Assembly: GCA_003523545.1 (NCBI GenBank)
Contig: DQAM01000337.1
Coordinates: 1 to 11,112 of the forward strand
Direction of reading: 5' to 3'
Length of the DNA stretch: 11,112 bases
From: Dysgonomonas sp.
GTDB lineage: Bacteria > Bacteroidota > Bacteroidia > Bacteroidales > Dysgonomonadaceae
Below the pieces are notes generated by a model, which saw only the letters and a list, made by a program, of their open reading frames with translations, had not been told where the DNA came from and did no database searches. A program made the position numbers and the translations under genes. This document shows positions 1-6,189 of the stretch, piece after piece. Numbering within the stretch: the stretch's first letter is position 1; each line of letters starts with the position of its first letter.

Positions 1-610
1 CAACTTCCAGTTTTTCAAATATTTCTATTTTGGTGGGTGGCGGGTCACTGGGGTTTAATTCGCAACGCATTTTAAGATTAGCTGTTTTATCCTGTATTAA
101 AGTCATTACAGGAACAAAGTATGTAAATTGTGTTTTGTCTATCTCGGTTTTAATGTCGTTATCCATACCCGAAGGACAAATTGAGGGCAAACCTTTTTTC
201 CATGAGATAATTAGCCTTTTCGGAAAGTATCTACTGACAAAATCTCTATATAATGCAATTTCATGTCTAAAAGTCGCTGGATGCCCAAGAGTGGTTTTTT
301 CCCAACTATTAGGGTCGTCACACACACCAAAACGCTCTGTTTTTATCACGGAGGGTTTAGGACCTATATTGACAGTAGTATCAATTTTTCCAAAGCCATA
401 ATATTTCCCCATTAGATTTGCATAATGATGATTGATAGAGTGTTTATCCGCATCCATTCCACTATCACCGATGCGTACCCAATCAAAGCCGTACTTACTA
501 CCGTCCCAATTACTTTTAGGACGAAAATGTATAACACAGTTTGAAATGATTTCTTCTTCTACTGTGGGGATATCCCCTGTAAAGCTCGGAGTTATATTGG
601 GTTCTTCCAT
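1..610 (-). CDS. Partial protein of unknown function, C-terminus beyond left edge
   Basis: An uninterrupted minus-strand frame runs from an ATG at 610 to the window edge: 203 codons, no stop. The N-terminus starts MEEPNITPSFTG and has no signal peptide, so the product is probably cytoplasmic or leaves by a non-Sec route. Visible blocks are HFRPKSNWDG, KYGFDWVRIGDSG, a Trp/Gly-rich centre and YFVPVMTL near the end, then a Pro-rich turn (SDPPPTKIEIF) that could be a domain boundary. The FRP..W.G..GFDW.R.GD pattern recalls, from memory only, the N-terminal region of large Bacteroidota proteins found near contact-dependent or type VI-like secretion and toxin genes; I could not check this. Composition is protein-like, while the plus-strand frames across it are not. 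TAAATTTG at 618-625 resembles a -7 box but sits too close to the ATG. Reality as a gene is likely; function is unknown. Confidence 0.8.
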   Translation of the reverse strand, partial: MEEPNITPSFTGDIPTVEEEIISNCVIHFRPKSNWDGSKYGFDWVRIGDSGMDADKHSINHHYANLMGKYYGFGKIDTTVNIGPKPSVIKTERFGVCDDPNSWEKTTLGHPATFRHEIALYRDFVSRYFPKRLIISWKKGLPSICPSGMDNDIKTEIDKTQFTYFVPVMTLIQDKTANLKMRCELNPSDPPPTKIEIFEKLEV

Positions 611-897
611 ATTTTCTCAAATTTAACCTTGAATGGTTGTTTTTTTTACCTAGTCTGCATTACTCTATTCTCTAATCCTCAGTGTAAAAATAGATATAAA
701 TGTTAAATAAAAAAGAATATTACATTATTTTTGCAATTTTCAATTATAGGATAATTCAATTACTATTTCCTCATTTTATTATTTTCTTGTTTTTATATAA
801 TGATAAAATACTAAGTAAATTCCATATAGCTAACAATCTAAATATCCATTATCTATAAAATACCAGTCTATAGTTTCCCTCTTTTTGAATATTATTC
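611..897. other. AT-rich intergenic gap without a visible gene
   Basis: This gap separates the 53-codon gene from the partial gene at the left edge. It is very AT-rich. Both strands are broken by frequent stops, and I saw no hairpin followed by a T-run. No TTG plus TAnnTTTG pair with 19-21 nt spacing was found, so it is open whether the left-edge gene has its own promoter or is read through from the operon upstream. Confidence 0.5.
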
Positions 898-1059
898 TCA
901 AAAAAAGGTCATTATACTAAATAATCCATAACTTATAAACACAATAGCCAATATTATATAAAGTATTGTTTTTCCAATTTCAGAAGAATTTGTTTCTTCC
1001 TTACTTGATACCGCAAGTATCAATACTACAATGATAACAATAGTAATAATCGTCCCCAT
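898..1059 (-). CDS. Small two-helix membrane protein, 53 residues
   Basis: This frame encodes 53 residues starting MGTIITIVIIVVLILAVSS and ending TFF. Residues 3-17 form one hydrophobic helix and residues 32-50 (ILYIILAIVFISYGLFSIM) a second. They are joined by a short polar loop with KEETNSSEIGK. It is therefore probably an inner-membrane hairpin with the loop on one face. The ATG lies 9 nt after the stop of the lipoprotein gene, which argues for an operon and for genuine translation. I do not recognise the family. Small two-helix proteins can be membrane-complex subunits, toxins or immunity partners, and nothing here decides between these. Hydrophobic composition in AT-rich DNA can arise by chance, so a non-coding frame is possible. 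Confidence 0.55.
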   Translation of the reverse strand: MGTIITIVIIVVLILAVSSKEETNSSEIGKTILYIILAIVFISYGLFSIMTFF

Positions 1060-1068
1060 ATCAATTAT

Positions 1069-1383
1069 TTATTTTTGGTTATTCATAGGAGTAAAGGCTC
1101 TTCTGAAAAAACGTTCTTCCATACTTTTTTTTCGATAACTCTTTGAATAAGTGCTATATTTAAGATGTTGATACTGTATGTATTTACCATGTTTCGAGAT
1201 AACCTTTACTGTATCTCCTTTTGTATAAGGATCTTTATTTTCATAAGGTATTTGTAAAAAGTAACTTCCAACCTCAATTTTATCTTTGAATACTTTTTTA
1301 TTTTCTTGCACTATCTTTATGACTTCTGGTGCACAGCTGTTCATTGATAGACTTACTGCTAATACTAAAATGATTTTCTTCAT
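1069..1383 (-). CDS. Small putative lipoprotein, 104 residues
   Basis: The frame extends to an upstream ATG at 1467, but I chose the ATG at 1383. From there the protein begins MKKIILVLAVSLSMNSC, a lipoprotein signal peptide with the candidate lipidated cysteine at residue 17; the 28 extra residues would spoil the signal and overlap the upstream gene. The mature part is basic and short: EVGSYFLQIPY, then YTKGDTVKVISKHGKYIQYQ (a small beta-rich module), then a basic tail with SKSYRKKSMEERFFRRAF. It is probably anchored in a cell-envelope membrane facing the periplasm or surface. It starts 22 nt after the upstream gene stops and ends 9 nt before the next gene starts, so the three form one operon. 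The residue before the lipid cysteine is Ser, acceptable in this phylum. Function unknown. Confidence 0.75.
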   Translation of the reverse strand: MKKIILVLAVSLSMNSCAPEVIKIVQENKKVFKDKIEVGSYFLQIPYENKDPYTKGDTVKVISKHGKYIQYQHLKYSTYSKSYRKKSMEERFFRRAFTPMNNQK

Positions 1384-1405
1384 GATTCTATAATTGTTTA
1401 GTTGA

Positions 1406-1990
1406 TTATTTAATAGGTGTGAATATTTCATTTTGGTATATATACCTTTGACCCTTAATATATACAACCTCTCCTTCTTTTATGGGACTCTCTACCCATT
1501 TTTGCACTTCTTTTGTTTTATTGATTATGTTTGTTATTATATTGCTAACAAGAGAGTTGTTTGATAAATCTTGTATTGTAGCTTTCCTTAGCCAATTATT
1601 GAAATTATTAATACTGTTTGCTTGTGCCTCTGTTATTACGCCTCTATATTCTTGTACTAAATCTATAGCCTCACTAAGGTTATTAACAGCTTGTTGAATT
1701 TTTGCCCTGTTACTATCATACCTCTGTTGTTTTGCAATTCCAAGTCTGTATATTTCATCGACATCATAGGGTTCATATACTTCTGATTGTTTGTAAGTAG
1801 GAGGTTGATTTGTCGAGTAATGTTCCCATTGTCCCATAATAGAATTGTAGACATCGTAACCTGTCATGTTACCTCTTCCGTCAAAATATTCATACCTTTT
1901 CATAATGCCGTTCCATTTCTTTGTATAATTCTGTGCGGTCAGAGTGACAGAGCAAAGAATAGCTACAAGAATAATCCCTATTCGTTTCAT
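1406..1990 (-). CDS. Secreted protein of unknown function, 194 residues
   Basis: The product starts MKRIGIILVAILCSVTLTAQ, a Sec signal peptide likely cleaved after TAQ. The mature N-terminus has an aromatic, Gly-rich repeat-like stretch (YEYFDGRGNMTGYDVYNSI, then MGQWEHY). Next come a Pro/Tyr linker (QPPTYKQSEVYEPYDVDEI) and a helical, Asn/Gln-rich middle that may form a coiled coil (about residues 85-165). The end is a short beta segment, GEVVYIKGQRYIYQNEIFTP. I do not recognise the family. It is the first gene of a three-gene operon and lies directly behind the long structured leader at 1991-2252. A purine-rich AAGGA sits 15 nt before the ATG, a long spacing, though Bacteroidota often do without a Shine-Dalgarno. 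It probably acts in the periplasm or outside the cell. Confidence 0.8.
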   Translation of the reverse strand: MKRIGIILVAILCSVTLTAQNYTKKWNGIMKRYEYFDGRGNMTGYDVYNSIMGQWEHYSTNQPPTYKQSEVYEPYDVDEIYRLGIAKQQRYDSNRAKIQQAVNNLSEAIDLVQEYRGVITEAQANSINNFNNWLRKATIQDLSNNSLVSNIITNIINKTKEVQKWVESPIKEGEVVYIKGQRYIYQNEIFTPIK

Positions 1991-2252
1991 TGTGTCGTAT
2001 TTTTATCCTTACCAGTCCTCTCAATAAGCAGTTTATATAAAATAGGAGGCGTGAGAACTGTTAACTTACTCCTCTCAGGTTCTGGTAAACCTCGCAGTAA
2101 TAAGCAACAGCTTCACGCCTATGCGACGTGAAGTGTCTACTTATTATCCTTCTGCTAAAAATTTACCAGATTCGAGAGAAGGATAATATTAAACGCTTCC
2201 GTATTTTTTAATATGTATGAATCTTACTAACTCTTTAGTATTAATTCATACA
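1991..2252 (-). ncRNA. Long, highly structured 5' leader or small RNA
   Basis: On the minus strand, just after the promoter at 2253-2282, five strong inverted repeats follow one another. H0 is 2214-2222 with 2244-2252, inner arms 2225-2230 with 2235-2240 and a 4-nt loop. H0b is 2186-2193 with 2207-2214. H1 is 2142-2153 with 2177-2188, a perfect 12-bp stem. H2 is 2111-2119 with 2125-2133, 9 bp and a 5-nt loop. H3 is a long composite hairpin built from 2113-2119 with 2048-2054, 2106-2110 with 2058-2062, and 2088-2092 with 2077-2081. H2 and H3 share bases, so they exclude each other. The apical loop of H3 (TACCAG) is complementary to CTGGTA in the H1 loop, an 8-9 nt match counting flanks (2082-2089 against 2162-2169). 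A second CTGGTAA at 2009-2015, beside the first gene, could compete. No known RNA class was recognised. Confidence 0.6.
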
Positions 2253-2282
2253 CAAAGATATATTGAATTTTTATTTAACCAA
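2253..2282 (-). promoter_or_regulatory. Bacteroides-type promoter for leader and three-gene operon
   Basis: On the minus strand TTG (2280-2282) is followed by 19 nt and TATCTTTG (2253-2260), an exact fit to the -7 consensus TAnnTTTG of the Bacteroidota primary sigma factor. Transcription should start within a few bases of 2247, at the foot of the first hairpin of the leader. This places about 255 nt of RNA in front of the first start codon at 1990. Confidence 0.7.
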
Positions 2283-2987
2283 TTTTCAATTTTTATTTAA
2301 CAGTTAAATTGTAATAATCACAATGAATTTGCTTTTTCAAATATTATTGTCTGTGTGCGAGGTGGTGTAGCAAACAAAAAAGAATATATCAATATGAGAA
2401 AAACTGTGAGCCAATAATATTTTAAGTTTTCTCTATATATGTACTTCTATTATCATATTAGTCATCTCTTCTTTGTCAAGGGGCAGTAGCCAGATTTCCC
2501 CCTGACCTGATAACTTTATAATTTTCGCCCAAAATAGACTTAAAATCTCAACCTGTTTCCTTATAAATATATATTGCATATTTCTATTTTTTAGTACGGA
2601 TAATCTCATCAAAAATAAAGGTCAAAAATCACTTATTTTTTAGCAAAATTGGCGGTTTTTTCTTCAAAATCAGCTTTTATATGGTAAATTTCATATGTAA
2701 GAATAGTAAATTTAGAGATTATACGTAAGCTGCTGAACTCCCATTGATTAAGTTGCATAAAAAGAATTTTATAGATTTTATATAGCATCTATTAGCACCT
2801 ACTTCTACTTTAGCACCGCCTTATCTGATTTTTCTCCTACCGCCCATACCCATAATAAAAGGCTAAAAGTATTGTGCAAATTTTTTGAATTCGTGTTTCT
2901 CATGAATAGTTTTAGAGGTATAAATAAAAACACCATGTTTATTTTAAGATTAAATAACACCGAATGTTTTACTTTTGTTTTACTATA
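2283..2987. other. Gene-poor AT-rich stretch
   Basis: Between the leader promoter and the tRNA terminator there is no frame over 60 codons. The only frames of any interest are the weak minus-strand one at 2433-2609 and a 34-codon plus-strand one near 2900-3005 that lacks a good start context. An imperfect palindrome at 2475-2483 with 2498-2506 (GTCAAGGGG against CCCCCTGAC, one mismatch) lies inside it and is not followed by a T-run. I saw no insertion-sequence ends, tandem repeats or CRISPR repeats. Confidence 0.5.
2433..2609 (-). CDS. Possible 58-codon gene or gene remnant
   Basis: An ATG at 2609 opens 58 codons ending at a TAG at 2433. The second half reads like real protein (SGQGEIWLLPLDKEEMTNM, then IIEVHI at the end) with mixed charged and hydrophobic residues. 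The first half is basic and AT-biased (MRLSVLKNRNMQYIFIRKQ). TATTTTTG stands a few bases before the ATG and resembles a -7 box, but no TTG lies at 19-21 nt. It could be a small gene, the tail of a decayed gene or a chance frame in AT-rich DNA. No family recognised. Confidence 0.2.
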   Translation of the reverse strand: MRLSVLKNRNMQYIFIRKQVEILSLFWAKIIKLSGQGEIWLLPLDKEEMTNMIIEVHI

Positions 2988-3025
2988 TAAAATAAAAAGA
3001 GGCTAGAATACACATCTAACCTCTT
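2988..3025 (-). terminator. Terminator downstream of tRNA-Pro
   Basis: On the minus strand the arms 3015-3025 (AAGAGGTTAGA) and 2997-3007 (TCTAGCCTCTT) form an 11-bp stem with one G-U pair around a 7-nt loop. A T-rich run (TTTATTTTAT) follows. It starts 12 nt after the tRNA 3' end and is a typical intrinsic terminator. Confidence 0.8.
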
Positions 3026-3037
3026 GATAATCAACTG

Positions 3038-3111
3038 TCGGGATGACAGGATTTGAACCTGCGACCACACGCCCCCCAGACGTGGACTCTACCGGGCTGA
3101 GCTACATCCCG
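3038..3111 (-). tRNA. tRNA-Pro, anticodon GGG
   Basis: The 74-nt cloverleaf starts CGGGATG (3111-3105), which pairs with CATCCCG, and has discriminator base A at 3038. The D arm carries GCTCAGCCCGGTAGAGT. The anticodon stem is CACGT with GCGTG, and the loop CTGGGGG gives anticodon GGG, which reads CCC and CCU (proline). The T arm is GCAGG-TTCAAAT-CCTGT, with its last G-T closing pair. CCA is not encoded (the next bases are CAG) and would be added by the CCA transferase. The loop has G at position 38 where A is more usual. A promoter and a terminator of its own flank it, so it is a single-gene transcript. Confidence 0.93.
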
Positions 3112-3121
3112 AAATCGGGTA

Positions 3122-3152
3122 CAAAATTAATACATTCTTGTTTTATATACAA
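3122..3152 (-). promoter_or_regulatory. Promoter of tRNA-Pro
   Basis: On the minus strand TTG (3150-3152), a 20-nt spacer and TAATTTTG (3122-3129) match the Bacteroides -33/-7 pattern. The -7 box ends 10 nt before the first base of the tRNA, leaving a very short 5' leader. Confidence 0.7.
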
Positions 3153-3173
3153 GTTTTATTTTCTCAAAAACCA

Positions 3174-3647
3174 TTATTTATAACCTTCTTGTGGATTTTT
3201 GTTTAAAAGGCGTGTCTTAGCCATCTGTTCGTAATCTGTGCCTGGACGACCATAATTACAATACGGGTAGATACTTATACCACCGCGTGGAGTAAATACA
3301 CCTATTATTTCAATATACCTGGGATCCATTAGTCTTATCAGATCTTTCATAATAATATTTACACAATCCTCATGAAAAGCTCCATGATTGCGAAAGCTGA
3401 ACAAATATAATTTCAGGCTTTTGCTTTCGACCATTTTTATATCGGGTAGATAGTTGATATGAATAGTTGCAAAATCAGGTTGTCCGGTAATCGGACAAAG
3501 ACTCGTAAATTCGGGACAATTAAATGCTACCCAGTAATCGTTTTCGGGATGTTTATTCGTAAAAGCTTCCAATACCTCGGGAGCATAATTATCTTTATAT
3601 TCAGTTTTACCTCCGAGAAGGCTGAGATCTTCTGTTTGATTATTCAT
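3174..3647 (-). CDS. queF: NADPH-dependent 7-cyano-7-deazaguanine reductase QueF
   Basis: QueF reduces the nitrile of preQ0 to the aminomethyl group of preQ1 using NADPH, a late step in making the tRNA base queuosine; it acts in the cytoplasm. At 157 residues it is the short, single-domain (YkvM-like) type with a tunnelling fold. The thioimide-forming cysteine is Cys51 in [13 protein letters not shown], and the conserved Asp58 lies just behind. The NADPH-binding QueF motif is ESKSLKLY at residues 74-81, followed by FRNHGAFHE (85-93) with the substrate-binding Glu93. The C-terminal block [16 protein letters not shown] is also typical. It is the last gene of the queC operon, 17 nt after the secreted-protein gene. 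Identification is firm. Confidence 0.96.
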   Translation of the reverse strand: MNNQTEDLSLLGGKTEYKDNYAPEVLEAFTNKHPENDYWVAFNCPEFTSLCPITGQPDFATIHINYLPDIKMVESKSLKLYLFSFRNHGAFHEDCVNIIMKDLIRLMDPRYIEIIGVFTPRGGISIYPYCNYGRPGTDYEQMAKTRLLNKNPQEGYK

Positions 3648-3664
3648 TTTAATTGATACATTCT

Positions 3665-4384
3665 TTAATCAGTAAAACATTGGGGACCTGCCATCCCCCC
3701 TATATATTTCAATACAACATTATCTTTATAATACAAGTACTCACACCCATCGTTGTAATCATTCATTTGGCTTTTTGACAGTTTTCTGGGAAACAACAAA
3801 TAATAATACATTCCTAATCCGCTTCTAGCAAATCCGACTTCAGTAATATCTCCATTTTTAATCGAAATACAATTGGCAGTCTGCAAAAGATTTTTCACTG
3901 CTAGAAGGGTCATTCTGTCCCAGTCTACCAAAGCTAATAATCTGTCTAACTCATCAGAGCCATATTGCAATCCCCAGTCACCATCTACCATATCGTCTTC
4001 ACCGTTAGCATTTTTCCTGAAAACCTGGAAATCTATTCCTTCTACCAGGCCGGCTATCTTATCAGAAGTTTTTAATTCCAAAAAAACGATAAAATCTTTC
4101 GGAATAAGTTTTTCATACGCTTTCTGAAGCTCTATTATACTATTCCTATTTCTTTCCAGATTATCGATTAATTCTTTTTTGCTGCTCATCGGCATCGAAA
4201 AAACATTCAGCATGATGGCTTTTGTCGTATCATTAGCTTCTTTATATTCTTTCCTGACTTTAGCAGCTTCTTCCGGTGAAAATTTAGAGTCTATTTTTCT
4301 AAAGACATCCTCTTCTGAAATAATCTGAGATTGTGCATAAATACAAAAACTAAAAGAACAGATTAATAGCAATAGTTTTTTCAT
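3665..4384 (-). CDS. Secreted protein of unknown function inside the que operon
   Basis: The product has 239 residues and starts [20 protein letters not shown], a Sec signal peptide probably cleaved near the end of that stretch. The mature N-terminal third is helical and charged ([20 protein letters not shown], then [11 protein letters not shown]). The rest looks mixed alpha/beta: [40 protein letters not shown], a C-terminal [11 protein letters not shown] and [20 protein letters not shown] do not recognise a family. Its ATG shares one base with the queC stop (TAATG), so translation is probably coupled to queC, and it ends 17 nt before queF. A periplasmic protein has no evident role in cytosolic preQ1 synthesis; either it is co-transcribed by chance or it links the pathway to the envelope. 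Confidence 0.85.
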   Translation of the reverse strand: MKKLLLLICSFSFCIYAQSQIISEEDVFRKIDSKFSPEEAAKVRKEYKEANDTTKAIMLNVFSMPMSSKKELIDNLERNRNSIIELQKAYEKLIPKDFIVFLELKTSDKIAGLVEGIDFQVFRKNANGEDDMVDGDWGLQYGSDELDRLLALVDWDRMTLLAVKNLLQTANCISIKNGDITEVGFARSGLGMYYYLLFPRKLSKSQMNDYNDGCEYLYYKDNVVLKYIGGMAGPQCFTD

Positions 4385-5049
4385 TATGTATGATTTTTAA
4401 TTTTAAGATAATTATCAAGGCCTTGTTTTCTTAACCGGCACGAAGGACATTCGCCGCAACCATCAGCAATAATCCCATTGTAACATGTCAGGGTCTTGTC
4501 CCTGATCAGGGCAAAAACACCCAACTCATCTGCCAATTCCCAGACAGCAGTCTTATCGCGCCACATCAAAGGCGTGTGAATCTGAAAATGCTCATCCATC
4601 GCCAGGTTTATGCTGGTATTTGCCGACATGATAAAGGTATCCCTGCAATCGGGATATCCGCTGTAATCGGCTTCGGAAACTCCTGTTACGATATGCCGTA
4701 TGCCGTGGCTGCGTGCAATGACGGCAGCAAAAGTCAAAAATAATAAATTCCGTCCGGGAACAAACGTATTTGGATAATTATCTTCCGGTTTTTCACTATC
4801 CATGACCACATTCACGTCGGTAAGGGAATTTACGGATAACTGGCTGATGATAGATGCATCCAGCATCTGGAAAGGGACATTTGCCTGATGAGCAATATTG
4901 CGGGCTATTTCTACTTCTTTTGAATGGCGCTGTCCATATGTAAAACACAAAGTGCGTACCGATTCAAATTCCTTTATTGCCCAAAAGAGACAAGTGGTGG
5001 AGTCCTGGCCACCCGAAAAGAGGACTAAAGCTGATTCTTTTGATTTCAT
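4384..5049 (-). CDS. queC: 7-cyano-7-deazaguanine synthase QueC
   Basis: QueC converts 7-carboxy-7-deazaguanine to preQ0 with ammonia and ATP, the step before QueF. The 221-residue length is normal. The N-terminal PP-loop of the ATP-pyrophosphatase fold is SGGQDS (residues 12-17), followed by TTCLFWA. Further conserved blocks are [27 protein letters not shown] and [15 protein letters not shown]. The zinc site is Cys189, Cys198, Cys201 and Cys204 in [16 protein letters not shown]. The ATG at 5049 is the first in-frame start, and the PP-loop sits at the expected distance from it. It leads the operon queC, secreted protein, queF; queD and queE are not in this window. A short leader with a possible riboswitch precedes it. 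Confidence 0.97.
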   Translation of the reverse strand: MKSKESALVLFSGGQDSTTCLFWAIKEFESVRTLCFTYGQRHSKEVEIARNIAHQANVPFQMLDASIISQLSVNSLTDVNVVMDSEKPEDNYPNTFVPGRNLLFLTFAAVIARSHGIRHIVTGVSEADYSGYPDCRDTFIMSANTSINLAMDEHFQIHTPLMWRDKTAVWELADELGVFALIRDKTLTCYNGIIADGCGECPSCRLRKQGLDNYLKIKNHT

Positions 5050-5105
5050 TATACTCTTTGTTTTTTACGTGGTTATTCCTAAGATACACGGAAAGACTAT
5101 GCTTT
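5050..5105 (-). promoter_or_regulatory. Candidate preQ1-I-like riboswitch in queC leader
   Basis: The queC leader is only about 55 nt. On the minus strand it contains CGTG, a 15-nt loop including TATCTTAGG, then AACCACG, an A-rich run TAAAAAAC and AAAGAG just before the ATG. CGTG pairs with CACG, and CTT in the loop can pair with AAG after the A-rich run. That is the H-type pseudoknot layout of preQ1-I riboswitches, in which the A-rich strand lies in the P1 groove and P2 hides the ribosome site. TAACC followed by an A-rich tail also recalls the known Thermoanaerobacter aptamer. Against it: P1 is only 4 bp and several conserved loop bases cannot be placed with certainty. A nested alternative is TCTTT with AAAGA outside CGTG/CACG. 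Confidence 0.4.
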
Positions 5106-5111
5106 CAGCCA

Positions 5112-5142
5112 CAAAAGTAATAAATAGATAAGGATAAAGCAA
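5112..5142 (-). promoter_or_regulatory. Promoter of the queC operon
   Basis: On the minus strand TTG (5140-5142, within TTTTG), a 20-nt spacer and TACTTTTG (5112-5119) match the Bacteroides promoter pattern. Transcription should start near 5105, about 55 nt before the queC ATG. Confidence 0.72.
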
Positions 5143-5272
5143 AACAGGAAACCATTATATCAGTGCCCGTCCTTTATGATTATTTATACCATATTGAAAA
5201 CCATATTAGAAAAAAATAACCTATTATTGCATATTCAATTTACGGCTCATAAGCTTAAAAAAACAAGATATC

Positions 5273-6184
5273 ATGAGAGTATTACCTATATTTATATTAT
5301 TCTTATACATATCTCTGCCTGCATTTTCGCAAGACAATCTTTTGAAAAATATGCAGGGATTATCCCAAAATGGTAATCAGATATATGAAATCAGCGGATA
5401 TACGATTACTGTTGTTAAAAATAAAGCCAAGTTTAAAGAAAAGGATATAAATAAATTAAAGAAAAAATATGGATTAAAGAATATTACATCCGAATATTCC
5501 GACGAAACATTGGGCTGTGAAAATCTGGTTATTGAAGGTACTACCATTATTGAAAAAGACTATCCTAATGTTAAAGCCCATCAGCTTTGTTATATATTAC
5601 CTTACAATGAAAAAGAGCTGATGGTTATTCTTTTTCAGACCACAGGACAGAGAAACGACCAACTCGAACAGGAATTTCTAAAATCATATTTTGACAAAGA
5701 GCTATCTCAATACGTTACCGATACTAATAATTGGACTGCCGGTAGAATAGATTTTGTAGGGCGTACCATCGAATTAGGACCAGCCTGCCACTGGATGTCA
5801 CCTCATAATGTACAATGCTCGGGATTAGGACAAATGAGCTGGTCAACCTTCGATACACTTGAAGATGCTCAGTTAAATAATAATACCTATCTATCCAAAA
5901 GAGAACTTGAAGGCGGGCACTTCAAAGTAGTCAGCGAAAATGATGTAAATATCGAGTTTGAAGGAATACCTACCATGGCTAAACGCATGGTTTATAAAAT
6001 AAAAGCTCCTAAATTTTTAATAGGGGGAAGAAATATACTCATCACATACTATGTAGTTCAGAAAGTCAGAAATACTTTTGTGAGTTGTGTATTATCCCAT
6101 TATGCTAACGAAGAAGATGATTATGAACTGGCTCCGCTATTAAAAGAAGTAATCAGCATTTCCAATAATAATACTGAACAATAA
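5273..6184 (+). CDS. Secreted protein, first of a tandem paralogous pair
   Basis: The 303-residue product begins MRVLPIFILFLYISLPAFSQ, a Sec signal peptide probably cleaved before DNLLKNMQGL. It has no transmembrane segment after that and no lipobox cysteine, so it should be periplasmic or exported. Blocks shared with its neighbour are NLL..MQGL, EI.GYTI, KKKY..KN..SEY.D, YVTD, DF.GR.I.LG..C.W.SP.NV.C, GQ.SWS.F.T.EDA..NN, FEG.P..AKR and YYVVQKVR....SC.LSHY. Three cysteines are conserved between the copies (C-x9-C in the middle, one near the C-terminus), so a disulfide is plausible. The family is unknown to me. It diverges from queC; no good plus-strand promoter was found in the 223 nt between them. 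The start is supported by the signal peptide it exposes. Confidence 0.85.
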   Translation: MRVLPIFILFLYISLPAFSQDNLLKNMQGLSQNGNQIYEISGYTITVVKNKAKFKEKDINKLKKKYGLKNITSEYSDETLGCENLVIEGTTIIEKDYPNVKAHQLCYILPYNEKELMVILFQTTGQRNDQLEQEFLKSYFDKELSQYVTDTNNWTAGRIDFVGRTIELGPACHWMSPHNVQCSGLGQMSWSTFDTLEDAQLNNNTYLSKRELEGGHFKVVSENDVNIEFEGIPTMAKRMVYKIKAPKFLIGGRNILITYYVVQKVRNTFVSCVLSHYANEEDDYELAPLLKEVISISNNNTEQ

Positions 6185-6189
6185 GATAT

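Noticed and set aside
618..625. TAAATTTG as the promoter of the left-edge gene
   Set aside because: It matches the -7 box but lies 7 nt before the ATG and has no TTG at 19-21 nt upstream.
30..626. Plus-strand ORFs at 30-401 and 432-626
   Set aside because: They are shadows of the minus-strand partial gene 1-610, which is continuous, better in composition and open to the edge.
1384..1467. Upstream ATG at 1467 as the start of the small lipoprotein
   Set aside because: It would add 28 residues before a good lipoprotein signal and overlap the upstream gene; the ATG at 1383 fits better.
2040..2110. SRP (4.5S) RNA, because of GTTTACCAG followed by CCTGAGAGGAG
   Set aside because: The universal GGAA-type tetraloop and symmetric loop are missing, and the segment closes instead as AGGTT/AACCT.
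1787..2131. Plus-strand ORF of 114 codons across the leader
   Set aside because: It is antisense to the 194-residue gene and to the structured leader, has no protein-like pattern, and the hairpins explain the sequence better.
2041..2190. TPP or other known riboswitch, because of CTGAGA
   Set aside because: The second TPP signature and the required helices are not present, and the genes downstream are not thiamine-related.
2475..2506. Terminator at the GTCAAGGGG/CCCCCTGAC palindrome
   Set aside because: There is no T-run on either side and no convincing gene ends there.
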